From contig JAITAX010000095.1 of NCBI GenBank assembly GCA_031283865.1, positions 1 to 6,247 of the forward strand: a stretch of DNA of 6,247 nt, in the 5' to 3' direction. This DNA is from Eubacteriales Family XIII. Incertae Sedis bacterium. Its GTDB lineage: Bacteria > Bacillota > Clostridia > Peptostreptococcales > Anaerovoracaceae. The position numbers and the translations under genes were made by a program. The first letter of the stretch is position 1, and every line of letters begins with the position of its first letter. The notes under the pieces are model-generated. The model did no database searches, was not told the origin of the DNA, and saw only the letters and a list, made by a program, of their open reading frames with translations. Below, piece by piece: positions 1 to 5,866 of this stretch.

Positions 1-972
1 CGTCGTGCCGTTGATGCGCGCGGAATAGCGCACCACCACGCCGTCGAACCAGCCGCAGCGCCGCGGCCTGCCCGTCGTGGCGCCGTACTCGTGACCGATC
101 TCCCTGATGCGCGCCCCCAGCTCGTTGTCCAGCTCCGTGACAAAGGGACCCTTGCCCACGCGCGTCGTGTAGGCTTTCGTGATGCCGATGACCTCCCGAA
201 TCGCGCCGACGCCTATGCCGGCGCCTGTCGTGAAGCCGCCCGAAATCGGATGCGAACTCGTCACGTAGGGGTAGGTGCCCAGATCGATGTCGAGCATGGA
301 ACCCTGCGCGCCCTCGAACAGCACCCTTTTGCCGGATTTGACCGCCTCGTGGACCATCACGCCCGTGTCGCGTATGTAGGGGCGCAGGCGCTTCGCATAC
401 GAGAGGAAGTCCTCGATGATCTCCGCCTTGTCTACGGGCGGCGCGCCGAAAAGTCCCGCGATAATCCTGTTCTTGGCGTCGATTTGGGCCGAGAGCTTCT
501 CGCGAAAGCCGTTCTCGTCAAGCGTGTCGCACACGCGCAGCCCGCTCCGCTCGATCTTGTCCATGTAGGCGGGGCCTATGCCTTTCCGCGTCGTGCCGAT
601 GTCCTTGTCGCCGCGTGCTTCCTCGATGAGCGCGTCGAGAAGTTTGTGGTAGGGAAACACGAGGTGCGCCCGGTCGCTGACGAAGATGCGGTCAATCCTT
701 ACGCCATCCTTTTCGAGCGTGGCAATTTCTTCAAAGAAACCCTCTGCGTCGAAGACGACGCCGTTGCCGATGATGTTCACGGTCTGTTCGTTCATAATGC
801 CCGACGGAATCAGGTGCAGCGCGTATTTCTTATCGCCGATTACGACCGTGTGGCCGGCGTTGCTCCCGCCCTGCCCCCTGACGACCATATCCGCTTTCTT
901 CGCAAGATAATCGATGATCTTTCCTTTGCCCTCGTCGCCCCATTGCGAGCCTACGATCGCCAATGTAGACAT
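1..972 (-). CDS. purA: Adenylosuccinate synthetase, 3' end cut by window edge
   Basis: PurA joins IMP and aspartate using GTP to give adenylosuccinate, the first committed step from IMP to AMP, in the cytoplasm. The reading frame starts at ATG 972 and stays open to base 1, giving 324 of about 430 residues; the C-terminal quarter lies outside the window. Visible motifs are GDEGKGK at residues 12-18 with catalytic Asp13, NAGHTV with His41, GTTRKGIGPAY at 126-136 (IMP-binding loop), FEGAQG at 219-224, and the aspartate-binding loop GATTGRPRRCGW at 297-308. Positions match E. coli PurA almost residue for residue. A strong AAAGGAGG (980-987) lies 7 nt upstream of the ATG and fixes the start. The gene follows dnaB after 32 bp with no terminator or promoter seen between them, so it is probably the last visible gene of the gdpP operon. 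No frameshift or missing catalytic residue is seen in the part present. Confidence 0.97.
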   Translation of the reverse strand, partial: MSTLAIVGSQWGDEGKGKIIDYLAKKADMVVRGQGGSNAGHTVVIGDKKYALHLIPSGIMNEQTVNIIGNGVVFDAEGFFEEIATLEKDGVRIDRIFVSDRAHLVFPYHKLLDALIEEARGDKDIGTTRKGIGPAYMDKIERSGLRVCDTLDENGFREKLSAQIDAKNRIIAGLFGAPPVDKAEIIEDFLSYAKRLRPYIRDTGVMVHEAVKSGKRVLFEGAQGSMLDIDLGTYPYVTSSHPISGGFTTGAGIGVGAIREVIGITKAYTTRVGKGPFVTELDNELGARIREIGHEYGATTGRPRRCGWFDGVVVRYSARINGTT

Positions 973-979
973 ATTGCCG

Positions 980-987
980 CCTCCTTT
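980..987 (-). promoter_or_regulatory. Strong Shine-Dalgarno of purA
   Basis: The minus strand reads AAAGGAGG here, 7 nt before the ATG at 972. It is the best ribosome binding site in the window. It suggests purA is translated independently even though it is probably co-transcribed with dnaB. Confidence 0.85.
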
Positions 988-1004
988 GCTCTGTTTCACA
1001 ATAC

Positions 1005-2354
1005 TCAATACGGGGTCTGCTCCGAACCGCGCGCGCGGTCGGCGAACTTGGTGTAGCGCCCGATCCAGGACAGCTCGATAAAGCCGGTTTCACCGTTCCT
1101 GTGCTTGGCGATGATCGTCTTGCACAGGTTGCTCTGCTCGGCGTCCGGCGCGTCGGCGTTGTCCTTGTAATAGTCCTCCCGGTGCAGGAAGAGGATCAAA
1201 TCCGCGTCCTGCTCGATGGCGCCGGAGTCGCGCAGGTCCGACAGGATGGGCATACGGTCCTTGCGCTTCTCGACCTCGCGCGAAAGCTGCGACAGGACGA
1301 TGACGGGGCAGTCCATCTCGCGCGCAAGCTGCTTGAGCATACGGGAGATGACGGAGATCTCCTGATTCCTGTTCTCCGTCCTGCTGCTCTCGGACATGAG
1401 CTGTAGGTAATCCACGATGATGAGATCAAGTCCGTGCTCCGATTTCAGCCGCCGCGCCTTGTTCCGAATCTCCATGACGGGGATGCCCGGCGTGTCGTCT
1501 ATAAAAACGGCTGTGTTTTGCAGGACGTCTATGGCCTCGTTGAGGCGCGTCCATTCGTCGTCATTCAGCTTGCCGTCGCGCAGCCGCGTGATCTCCACGT
1601 GGGCTTCGAGGCTGAGGAGCCTGTTTACCAACTGTTCCTTGGACATTTCGAGGCTGAAGATCAAAATTTTCGCGTCGGCGCGCAGGGCCGCCTTGTGCGC
1701 GATATTCAGCGCGAACGCGGTCTTGCCCATGCCGGGGCGGGCCGCGACCACAATCATATCGGACTTTTGCAGGCCGGAGGTCCGCTTATCCAAATCCGCA
1801 AAGCCCGTCGTCAAGCCGGTCAGGCCCTTGCGGTTCGCGATCTCGTTGATGCGCTCATAATTGGCGAAGAGCACTTCGCTGATTTCGCTGTAATTCTTGT
1901 GCTGCCCCGCCTGCGCAATCGCGAAAATCCTGCGTTCCGCGTCGTCGAGAACCTCCTGCGCGTCGCGGCTGTCGCGGTAGCCCTCGTCCATGATCTCCGA
2001 GGACGCGCCGATCAGCCGCCGCAGGACGGCCTTTTCCGCGACGATCCGCGCGTACTGCGCGGCGTTGGCCGTGGCGGGAACCATGGTCGAAAGCACGGCG
2101 ATATAGCCGCGGCCCCCGGCCATGTCGAGCGATTTCCTGCGTTTCAGCTCGTCCGAGACGGTGAGCGTGTCCACCGGCTCATTCCTGCGGTGCAGTTCCT
2201 CCGCCGCGCGATAGACCTCTCTGTGCGCGTCGCTGTAGAAATCCTCCGATCTGAGGATTTCCATAACCTGAAACAGGGCGTCCTTATCGAGCATAATGGC
2301 GCCGAGGACGGATTTTTCGGCGTCGTCGCTGTGCGGGGGGATGCGCTCGTTCAT
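1005..2354 (-). CDS. dnaB: Replicative DNA helicase DnaB (DnaC in Bacillus)
   Basis: This is the hexameric ATP-driven helicase that unwinds DNA at the replication fork and recruits primase. The 449 residues match the family's usual length. The N-terminal domain (about 8-105) begins with the typical PHSDDAEKSVLGAIMLD. A linker helix region follows (about 150-175), then the RecA-like motor domain from about 180. Walker A is ARPGMGKT at 205-212, SLEMS is at 234-238, and Walker B is LIIVDYLQLM with Asp315. The DNA-facing SQLSREVEKR is at 355-364, SGAIEQDAD at 377-385, and the arginine-finger motif KHRNGETG at 417-424 (Arg419). No intein interrupts the motor. The start ATG overlaps the rplI stop as ATGA, and only a weak GGAA lies 8 nt upstream, so translation is probably coupled to rplI. 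In Bacillus the equivalent gene is called dnaC; this is not the E. coli DnaC loader. Confidence 0.98.
   Translation of the reverse strand: MNERIPPHSDDAEKSVLGAIMLDKDALFQVMEILRSEDFYSDAHREVYRAAEELHRRNEPVDTLTVSDELKRRKSLDMAGGRGYIAVLSTMVPATANAAQYARIVAEKAVLRRLIGASSEIMDEGYRDSRDAQEVLDDAERRIFAIAQAGQHKNYSEISEVLFANYERINEIANRKGLTGLTTGFADLDKRTSGLQKSDMIVVAARPGMGKTAFALNIAHKAALRADAKILIFSLEMSKEQLVNRLLSLEAHVEITRLRDGKLNDDEWTRLNEAIDVLQNTAVFIDDTPGIPVMEIRNKARRLKSEHGLDLIIVDYLQLMSESSRTENRNQEISVISRMLKQLAREMDCPVIVLSQLSREVEKRKDRMPILSDLRDSGAIEQDADLILFLHREDYYKDNADAPDAEQSNLCKTIIAKHRNGETGFIELSWIGRYTKFADRARGSEQTPY
2351..2354 (-). promoter_or_regulatory. ATGA stop/start overlap joining rplI and dnaB
   Basis: On the minus strand the four bases ATGA hold both the dnaB start codon (ATG, 2354-2352) and the rplI stop codon (TGA, 2353-2351). 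Because no good Shine-Dalgarno precedes dnaB, this overlap is the likely route by which ribosomes finishing bL9 re-initiate on the helicase gene. Confidence 0.8.
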
Positions 2355-2800
2355 GCCAAGGTTTCCACGTTGACCCGCAGGACGGCGCTGACCTCCGGAA
2401 AGAGCTTGACCTCGACCGAGACCTGCCCCGTGTTCTTGATGGGGGCCTCCAGCGCGATCTTGCGCTTGTCAACGCTGATCTTGTGCTGCTCCGCAAGCGC
2501 GTCGGCGATGTCCTTGGAGGTGATCGAGCCGAACAGCCTGCCCTTTTCACCCGACTTTGTGATTATTTTGATGGAAATGCCGCCGATGCGCTGCGCGAGG
2601 ACTTTCGCCGCCTCAAATTCGCTTTTGTGCTTTTCCTCGTCCAACTTCTTTTGCTTTTCGAGGCTTCGGATGTTCCCGTCCGTCGCCTCGGCCGCGATGC
2701 CTTTTGGAATCAGCAGATTTCGCGCGTGGCCGTCGCTGACCTTAACCACGTCGCCCGCCTTGCCCAATCCCTTGCAGTCCTGTTTCAGTATTACGATCAT
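2351..2800 (-). CDS. rplI: 50S ribosomal protein bL9
   Basis: bL9 is a large-subunit protein that binds 23S rRNA with its N-terminal domain and reaches out from the ribosome on a long helix; it helps suppress frameshifting. The 149 residues are the standard length. The N-terminal domain (1-50) shows MIVILKQDCKGLGKAGDVV, then the signature region SDGHARNLLIPKGIA. The lysine- and glutamate-rich connecting helix covers about 45-75, followed by the C-terminal domain with GRLFGSIT and a closing beta-rich part. The signature usually reads GYARN(F/Y)L; here His and Leu replace the aromatic residues, which looks like lineage variation rather than damage. AAGGA (2808-2812) sits 7 nt before the ATG. 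The gene starts 15 bp after the gdpP stop and overlaps dnaB by 4 bp, supporting one shared transcript. Confidence 0.98.
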   Translation of the reverse strand: MIVILKQDCKGLGKAGDVVKVSDGHARNLLIPKGIAAEATDGNIRSLEKQKKLDEEKHKSEFEAAKVLAQRIGGISIKIITKSGEKGRLFGSITSKDIADALAEQHKISVDKRKIALEAPIKNTGQVSVEVKLFPEVSAVLRVNVETLA

Positions 2801-2807
2801 AACGCCG

Positions 2808-2815
2808 TCCTTCCC
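2808..2815 (-). promoter_or_regulatory. Shine-Dalgarno of rplI
   Basis: The minus strand reads GGGAAGGA in the 15-bp gap after the gdpP stop codon. AAGGA ends 7 nt before the rplI ATG at 2800. It fills most of the gap and leaves no room for a separate promoter between the two genes. Confidence 0.75.
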
Positions 2816-4804
2816 TTATAATTCATCAATGAACTTTCGCAGCTCGACCGCGACCTCGTCCACCGTGATGCCCTTGATCTGGGCCGCCGCCGTCGTCAAA
2901 TGACCGCCGCCGCCGAGCCGTTCCATGATCTTTTGGACGTTCACCTCGCCGAGCGAGCGGGCGCTGATTACCACCTCGTCGCTCGTTTCCCCGAGCACGA
3001 AACTGGCGCGGATGCCCTTGATGTCGAGCAGCTCATCGGCTGCCTGCGCGTTGATGATCTGCGCGTTTTCGTGGCGGCCCTCGTTCCGAGAAACGGCGAT
3101 GCCGCCGCTCAGAAATTCCGCGTTCGAGATGATGCTCGCCCGCTGCCGGAAGTCCTCCATGTCGCTTTGCAGGTACTGCCGCACGACGGCGGTGTCCGCG
3201 CCGTTGCGCCTGAGCCACGAGGCCGCTTCGAAAGTGCGGGTACCCGTCTTGACCGAAAAGCTGTTCGTGTCCACGATGATTCCGCCCAGCAGCAGTTCCG
3301 CCTCAAGGCGCGAAATGCTCTTCTTCTCCGCCAGATACTGCATGATTTCGACAATCAGCTCGGAGGTCGAGGAAGCGGCAGGCTCCATATAGGAGAGCGT
3401 CGCGTTTTCGATGCACTCCTCGGCCCGCCTGTGGTGATCGATAACCACGGATTTCTCCGTTTTGCCCAGCAGAACGGGTGCCTCCGTAAGGCTCGGCCTG
3501 TGTGTGTCGACGACCGCGAGCAGGCTGTTTTTGTCGATGATTTCCAAGGCGCTGTCCGTGTTGATGAAGCGATATTCGCCGCTCTTGTTCGCCTCCCGGT
3601 AAAAATCCGCAAGCGAGCGGCCCGTTTCGTTGAGCACGATAAAGGCGTCCTTGCCGCGGTTGATCGCGACGCGCGCGACGCCGACAGCCGCCGCAAAGGA
3701 ATCGATGTCGGGGTTCTTGTGCCCCATGACGATGACCCTTGAGGACTGATCCACGAGCTGCCCGATCGCGTGGGCCATGACGCGCGATTTGCCCTTGTTG
3801 CGCCGTTCGACCGCCTGCAGCGTTCCGCCGTAGTAATCGACTTTCATACCGCGCTTGACGACCGCCTGATCGCCGCCGCGCCCGAGCGCGAGGTCGAGGG
3901 CAAAGGTCGCGTATTCGTCCGTCTGCTGCGGCGTCTTGCCGTCGAGCCCGACGCCCATGCTCAGGGACACGGGGAAGTCCGCGTCCGTTTCGACGGCGCG
4001 CGCTTCGTCGAGGATGCTAAATTTCTCGGCGGTGATGCGCTTGTATTGACTGTACTCAAAGACGATGAAGTATTTGTCGCTGTAGTAGCGCAGGATGGAA
4101 GCGTCCAGCTTCGCCGCCCATTGGCGGATGACCTTTTCGATGCCCGCGGCGATCAGGGATTTTTTGTCGTCGGGCGAGCTTGCGATGAGCTCATCGTAGT
4201 TGTCGATGCGGATATGCGCGAAGCATTTGCGCTCGTTGCTGTACAGGGTTTTCAGGTTTTCGTAATCCGTGACGTCGATCCAGTAGAGCGCAGCCGATTT
4301 GCGCGCATCCCCGTCCAAGTACGCGGGCAGGATCTTGTATATCCGCTCTCCGACGGAAAGCAGGGAAGCCTGCGGCGCCTCCGCGTCCAAAAACTCACCC
4401 CGGCCCTTGCCCGTAAGCTGCGAAATCTCCGTCTTCATCAAGATGACGGCGGGATAGATCTCCTTGAACCGTTCGTTTGCCAGCATGACGACGCCGTTTT
4501 CGTCCGTCAGACAGAGCGGCAGGGGATGATTGCGGATCGCGTACTGCATTGTTCCGTCGATCTCCGAAGCGATCTTCTCAAGGTAGCGTTCCATGCTGCG
4601 GCCCTGCAAAAAGCGCGCAATCAGGCAAAACGCGGCGTACAGGAGGCAGACACCGCCGCCGCACGCGAGCAGGACGAAGCCGTCCGCGGCGCCGAGGTTC
4701 AAAAATTCGGCGCACAGAAACAAAGCGAGCGCCAAGAGCGCTACCGCCGCCAAGCCCGCCCAAACATACGGATCCGCCACCTTTTTTACAAGTCGATTGC
4801 CCAT
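2816..4804 (-). CDS. gdpP: Cyclic-di-AMP phosphodiesterase, GdpP/YybT family
   Basis: GdpP is a membrane enzyme that hydrolyses c-di-AMP to 5'-pApA, controlling potassium and osmotic balance and beta-lactam tolerance in Firmicutes. The 662 residues match the family (about 660). In order: two membrane segments (about 13-33 and 42-66), a degenerate PAS domain (about 85-180), a degenerate GGDEF domain (about 185-320), then DHH and DHHA1 domains. The GGDEF signature is replaced by SDKYF (242-246), as is usual here, so diguanylate cyclase activity is not expected. The catalytic half looks intact: GHKNPDIDS with His362, Asp366 and Asp368; VVDTH with Asp433; IDHH at 455-458; IVDTNS with Asp512; and GGGGH at 631-635. 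GAGGA (4811-4815) lies 6 nt before the ATG at 4804, and the leader from the predicted transcription start is about 36 nt. It heads the operon with rplI, dnaB and purA. Confidence 0.97.
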   Translation of the reverse strand: MGNRLVKKVADPYVWAGLAAVALLALALFLCAEFLNLGAADGFVLLACGGGVCLLYAAFCLIARFLQGRSMERYLEKIASEIDGTMQYAIRNHPLPLCLTDENGVVMLANERFKEIYPAVILMKTEISQLTGKGRGEFLDAEAPQASLLSVGERIYKILPAYLDGDARKSAALYWIDVTDYENLKTLYSNERKCFAHIRIDNYDELIASSPDDKKSLIAAGIEKVIRQWAAKLDASILRYYSDKYFIVFEYSQYKRITAEKFSILDEARAVETDADFPVSLSMGVGLDGKTPQQTDEYATFALDLALGRGGDQAVVKRGMKVDYYGGTLQAVERRNKGKSRVMAHAIGQLVDQSSRVIVMGHKNPDIDSFAAAVGVARVAINRGKDAFIVLNETGRSLADFYREANKSGEYRFINTDSALEIIDKNSLLAVVDTHRPSLTEAPVLLGKTEKSVVIDHHRRAEECIENATLSYMEPAASSTSELIVEIMQYLAEKKSISRLEAELLLGGIIVDTNSFSVKTGTRTFEAASWLRRNGADTAVVRQYLQSDMEDFRQRASIISNAEFLSGGIAVSRNEGRHENAQIINAQAADELLDIKGIRASFVLGETSDEVVISARSLGEVNVQKIMERLGGGGHLTTAAAQIKGITVDEVAVELRKFIDEL

Positions 4805-4810
4805 GCGCTG

Positions 4811-4815
4811 TCCTC
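4811..4815 (-). promoter_or_regulatory. Shine-Dalgarno of gdpP
   Basis: GAGGA on the minus strand ends 6 nt before ATG 4804. It supports this start, which keeps the first membrane segment whole. Confidence 0.7.
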
Positions 4816-4846
4816 GGTGCGTGCGTGAACTTAAACTTTCGAGAAC

Positions 4847-4875
4847 AGTATATCATAGGAGCGCTCGTTTTTCAA
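4847..4875 (-). promoter_or_regulatory. Sigma-A-type promoter of the gdpP-rplI-dnaB-purA operon
   Basis: On the minus strand the -35 box is TTGAAA (4875-4870), the spacer is exactly 17 bp, and the -10 box is TATACT (4852-4847). The spacer ends in TGA, giving an extended -10 (TGnTATACT). Transcription should begin near 4840, leaving a leader of about 36 nt. The bases just upstream of the -35 are AT-rich (TTTTTTCCAAA). An 8-bp palindrome GAGCGCTC (4859-4866) lies inside the spacer; it could be an operator or chance. Confidence 0.85.
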
Positions 4876-4900
4876 TTTGGAAAAAACAGGAGTTCTGCAA

Positions 4901-4959
4901 CCGAGCCGTCCCGAGCTTGCCCTCCGAGCCTGCCCCGAGCTTGCCGCAACCGCGCCCGC
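4901..4959. repeat. Cluster of CCGAGC(C/T)TGC-type short direct repeats between divergent promoters
   Basis: Near-identical 10-mers start at 4901 (CCGAGCCGTC), 4911 (CCGAGCTTGC), 4924 (CCGAGCCTGC) and 4935 (CCGAGCTTGC), with a weaker fifth at 4950 (CCGCGCCCGC). The longest exact repeat is CCCGAGCTTGCC at 4910-4921 and 4934-4945. Start-to-start steps are 10, 13, 11 and 15 bp, the first four close to one helical turn. The cluster begins 26 bp from the gdpP -35 box and its last full unit ends 28 bp from the sirtuin -35 box. A regulator-binding array is possible, but no known operator is recognised. Confidence 0.6.
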
Positions 4960-4969
4960 AAAAAAATTT
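4960..4969 (+). promoter_or_regulatory. A-tract upstream of the sirtuin promoter (UP-like)
   Basis: Seven A followed by three T stand directly upstream of the -35 box at 4972, in otherwise GC-rich DNA. The position fits the proximal part of an UP element contacted by the RNA polymerase alpha subunit. It may equally be a simple bend. Confidence 0.45.
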
Positions 4970-4971
4970 CA

Positions 4972-5000
4972 TTGTCATTTCACCGACGGGAGGGTATAAT
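4972..5000 (+). promoter_or_regulatory. Sigma-A-type promoter of the sirtuin gene
   Basis: The -35 box is TTGTCA (4972-4977, one mismatch to TTGACA), the spacer is 17 bp, and the -10 box is a perfect TATAAT (4995-5000). The expected transcription start, about 7 nt after the -10, falls at 5005-5009, which is on or beside the sirtuin ATG at 5007. The promoter therefore predicts a leader of roughly zero length. Confidence 0.85.
4988..4994 (+). promoter_or_regulatory. Purine-rich GGGAGGG, doubtful ribosome binding site of the sirtuin gene
   Basis: GGGAGGG resembles a Shine-Dalgarno but ends 12 nt before the ATG at 5007, further than usual. It also lies inside the promoter spacer, so a transcript from that promoter would not contain it. 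It could act only on a transcript starting further upstream, for which I see no promoter. Confidence 0.35.
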
Positions 5001-5006
5001 AATTTT

Positions 5007-5774
5007 ATGAATAACTTGATTCGGCAACTCGCCGCGTGGATCGCGGAGAGCGAGGACATTGTTTTTTTCGGCGGCGCCGGCGTCTCGACGGAGAGCGGCA
5101 TACCGGATTTCCGTTCGGAATCCGGCCTTTATAACGCGCAGAGCAAGTACGGCCGCTCGCCGGAGGAGATCATCTCGCATTCGTTCTTCGTCGGATCGCC
5201 CGCGATCTTCTACGAATACTATAAGGACAATCTGCTCTATCCCGACGCGAAACCCAACAAGGCGCACCTTGCGCTGGCGGAGCTTGAGGAGGCGGGGAAG
5301 CTGCGCGCGATTGTGACGCAAAACATCGACGGTCTCCATCAGCTCGCGGGCAGCCGGACGGTCTACGAACTGCACGGTTCCGTGCTTCGCAACGACTGCA
5401 CGCACTGCGGCGCGTCCTACGATCTCGCCTATATCCTGAATCCCGACAATTGCGCGGACAAGAACGGAAAACAGAGCGCGATCCCCCGGTGCCGCGCGTG
5501 CGGCGGCATGGTTAAACCCGACGTCGTGCTGTACGAGGAATCGCTCGACGCGCGCGTGATGGAGGGCGCGGCGCGGGCCATCTCTTCGGCGGACATGCTC
5601 ATCGTCGGCGGCACCTCCTTGGTGGTCTACCCGGCCGCGGGCTTTCTGAATTATTTTCGGGGCAAACGCCTCGTGTTGATCAACAAATCGCAGACGAATT
5701 ATGACAGCAGCGCCGGGCTCGTTATACGCGAGCCGATCGGAGAGGTGCTGGACGCGGCCCTGCACGCCGTCTAA
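5007..5774 (+). CDS. NAD-dependent protein deacylase, Sir2 family (sirtuin)
   Basis: Sirtuins remove acyl groups from lysines, using NAD and releasing nicotinamide and O-acyl-ADP-ribose; in bacteria acetyl-CoA synthetase is a common target. The 255 residues are the normal single-domain length. The NAD site GGAGVSTESGIPDFRS is at 22-37, TQNIDGLH at 104-111, and the catalytic His123 is in ELHGS. A zinc site is formed by Cys131, Cys134, Cys162 and Cys165. The late NAD-binding GGTSLVVYPAAG is at 201-212. The pattern resembles class U bacterial sirtuins such as Bacillus SrtN and Thermotoga Sir2; the exact acyl preference cannot be read from it. The frame stays open upstream to 4593, but that part is antisense to gdpP and crosses the divergent promoters. 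ATG 5007 gives the usual N-terminus, although its initiation context is odd (possible leaderless start). surE follows after 92 bp on the same strand. Confidence 0.95.
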   Translation: MNNLIRQLAAWIAESEDIVFFGGAGVSTESGIPDFRSESGLYNAQSKYGRSPEEIISHSFFVGSPAIFYEYYKDNLLYPDAKPNKAHLALAELEEAGKLRAIVTQNIDGLHQLAGSRTVYELHGSVLRNDCTHCGASYDLAYILNPDNCADKNGKQSAIPRCRACGGMVKPDVVLYEESLDARVMEGAARAISSADMLIVGGTSLVVYPAAGFLNYFRGKRLVLINKSQTNYDSSAGLVIREPIGEVLDAALHAV

Positions 5775-5811
5775 AGCCCCGCCGAGAGACCGCGCTCCCG
5801 TCCGGGTGAAA

Positions 5812-5821
5812 CTTTCGAAAG
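5812..5821. repeat. 10-bp palindrome CTTTCGAAAG between the sirtuin gene and surE
   Basis: A perfect inverted repeat with no spacer lies in the 92-bp gap 5775-5866. As RNA it would make only a very tight hairpin and has no following T-run, so it is not a terminator. AAACTTTCGA, its left part with flank, also occurs at 4833-4842 around the predicted gdpP transcription start. Function is unknown and chance is possible. The rest of the gap shows no convincing promoter, so surE is probably co-transcribed with the sirtuin gene. Confidence 0.4.
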
Positions 5822-5849
5822 CTCGCGGCGGCGCGGACAAGGCGCGGAT

Positions 5850-5854
5850 AAGGA
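5850..5854 (+). promoter_or_regulatory. Probable Shine-Dalgarno of surE, long spacing
   Basis: AAGGA ends 12 nt before the surE ATG at 5867. This is longer than the 6-7 nt seen for purA, rplI and gdpP, so initiation may be modest. No better site is closer. Confidence 0.5.
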
Positions 5855-5866
5855 ACAATACAGCTT

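Noticed and set aside
242..246. GdpP as an active diguanylate cyclase because of its GGDEF domain (positions here are GdpP protein residues)
   Set aside because: The signature is SDKYF rather than GGDEF, as is usual in the GdpP family, so c-di-GMP synthesis is not expected.
973..1004. Separate promoter for purA in the 32-bp gap after dnaB
   Set aside because: The gap is filled by the Shine-Dalgarno and has no room for a full -35/-10 pair. A promoter inside dnaB was not evident.
91..1056. A 321-codon open frame on the plus strand, antisense to purA
   Set aside because: It mirrors purA codon by codon, has low-complexity Arg/Ala/Val-rich content and no recognisable domain.
1434..2903. A 489-codon open frame on the plus strand, antisense to dnaB and rplI
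   Set aside because: It lies wholly opposite well-recognised genes, shows no protein family motif, and crosses gene borders. Long antisense frames arise from GC-rich third positions and rare TTA/CTA/TCA codons.
2900..4828. Open frames of 280 and 352 codons on the plus strand, antisense to gdpP
   Set aside because: Both are shadows of the gdpP frame. One runs through the gdpP start and leader, and neither has a recognisable motif.
4593..5006. N-terminal extension of the sirtuin frame up to ATG 4593
   Set aside because: The extension is antisense to gdpP, reads through the divergent promoters and repeats, and is Arg/Pro/Ser-rich without a domain. Sirtuins of this kind begin near the NAD site, as ATG 5007 gives.
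4980..5858. A 292-codon open frame on the minus strand, antisense to the sirtuin gene
   Set aside because: It is opposite a clear sirtuin, spans the sirtuin promoter and the intergenic gap, and shows no domain.
5775..5866. Terminator or separate promoter between the sirtuin gene and surE
   Set aside because: There is no stable hairpin followed by a T-run. TATAAT-like boxes such as GATAAG at 5847 lack a -35 partner at 16-18 bp.
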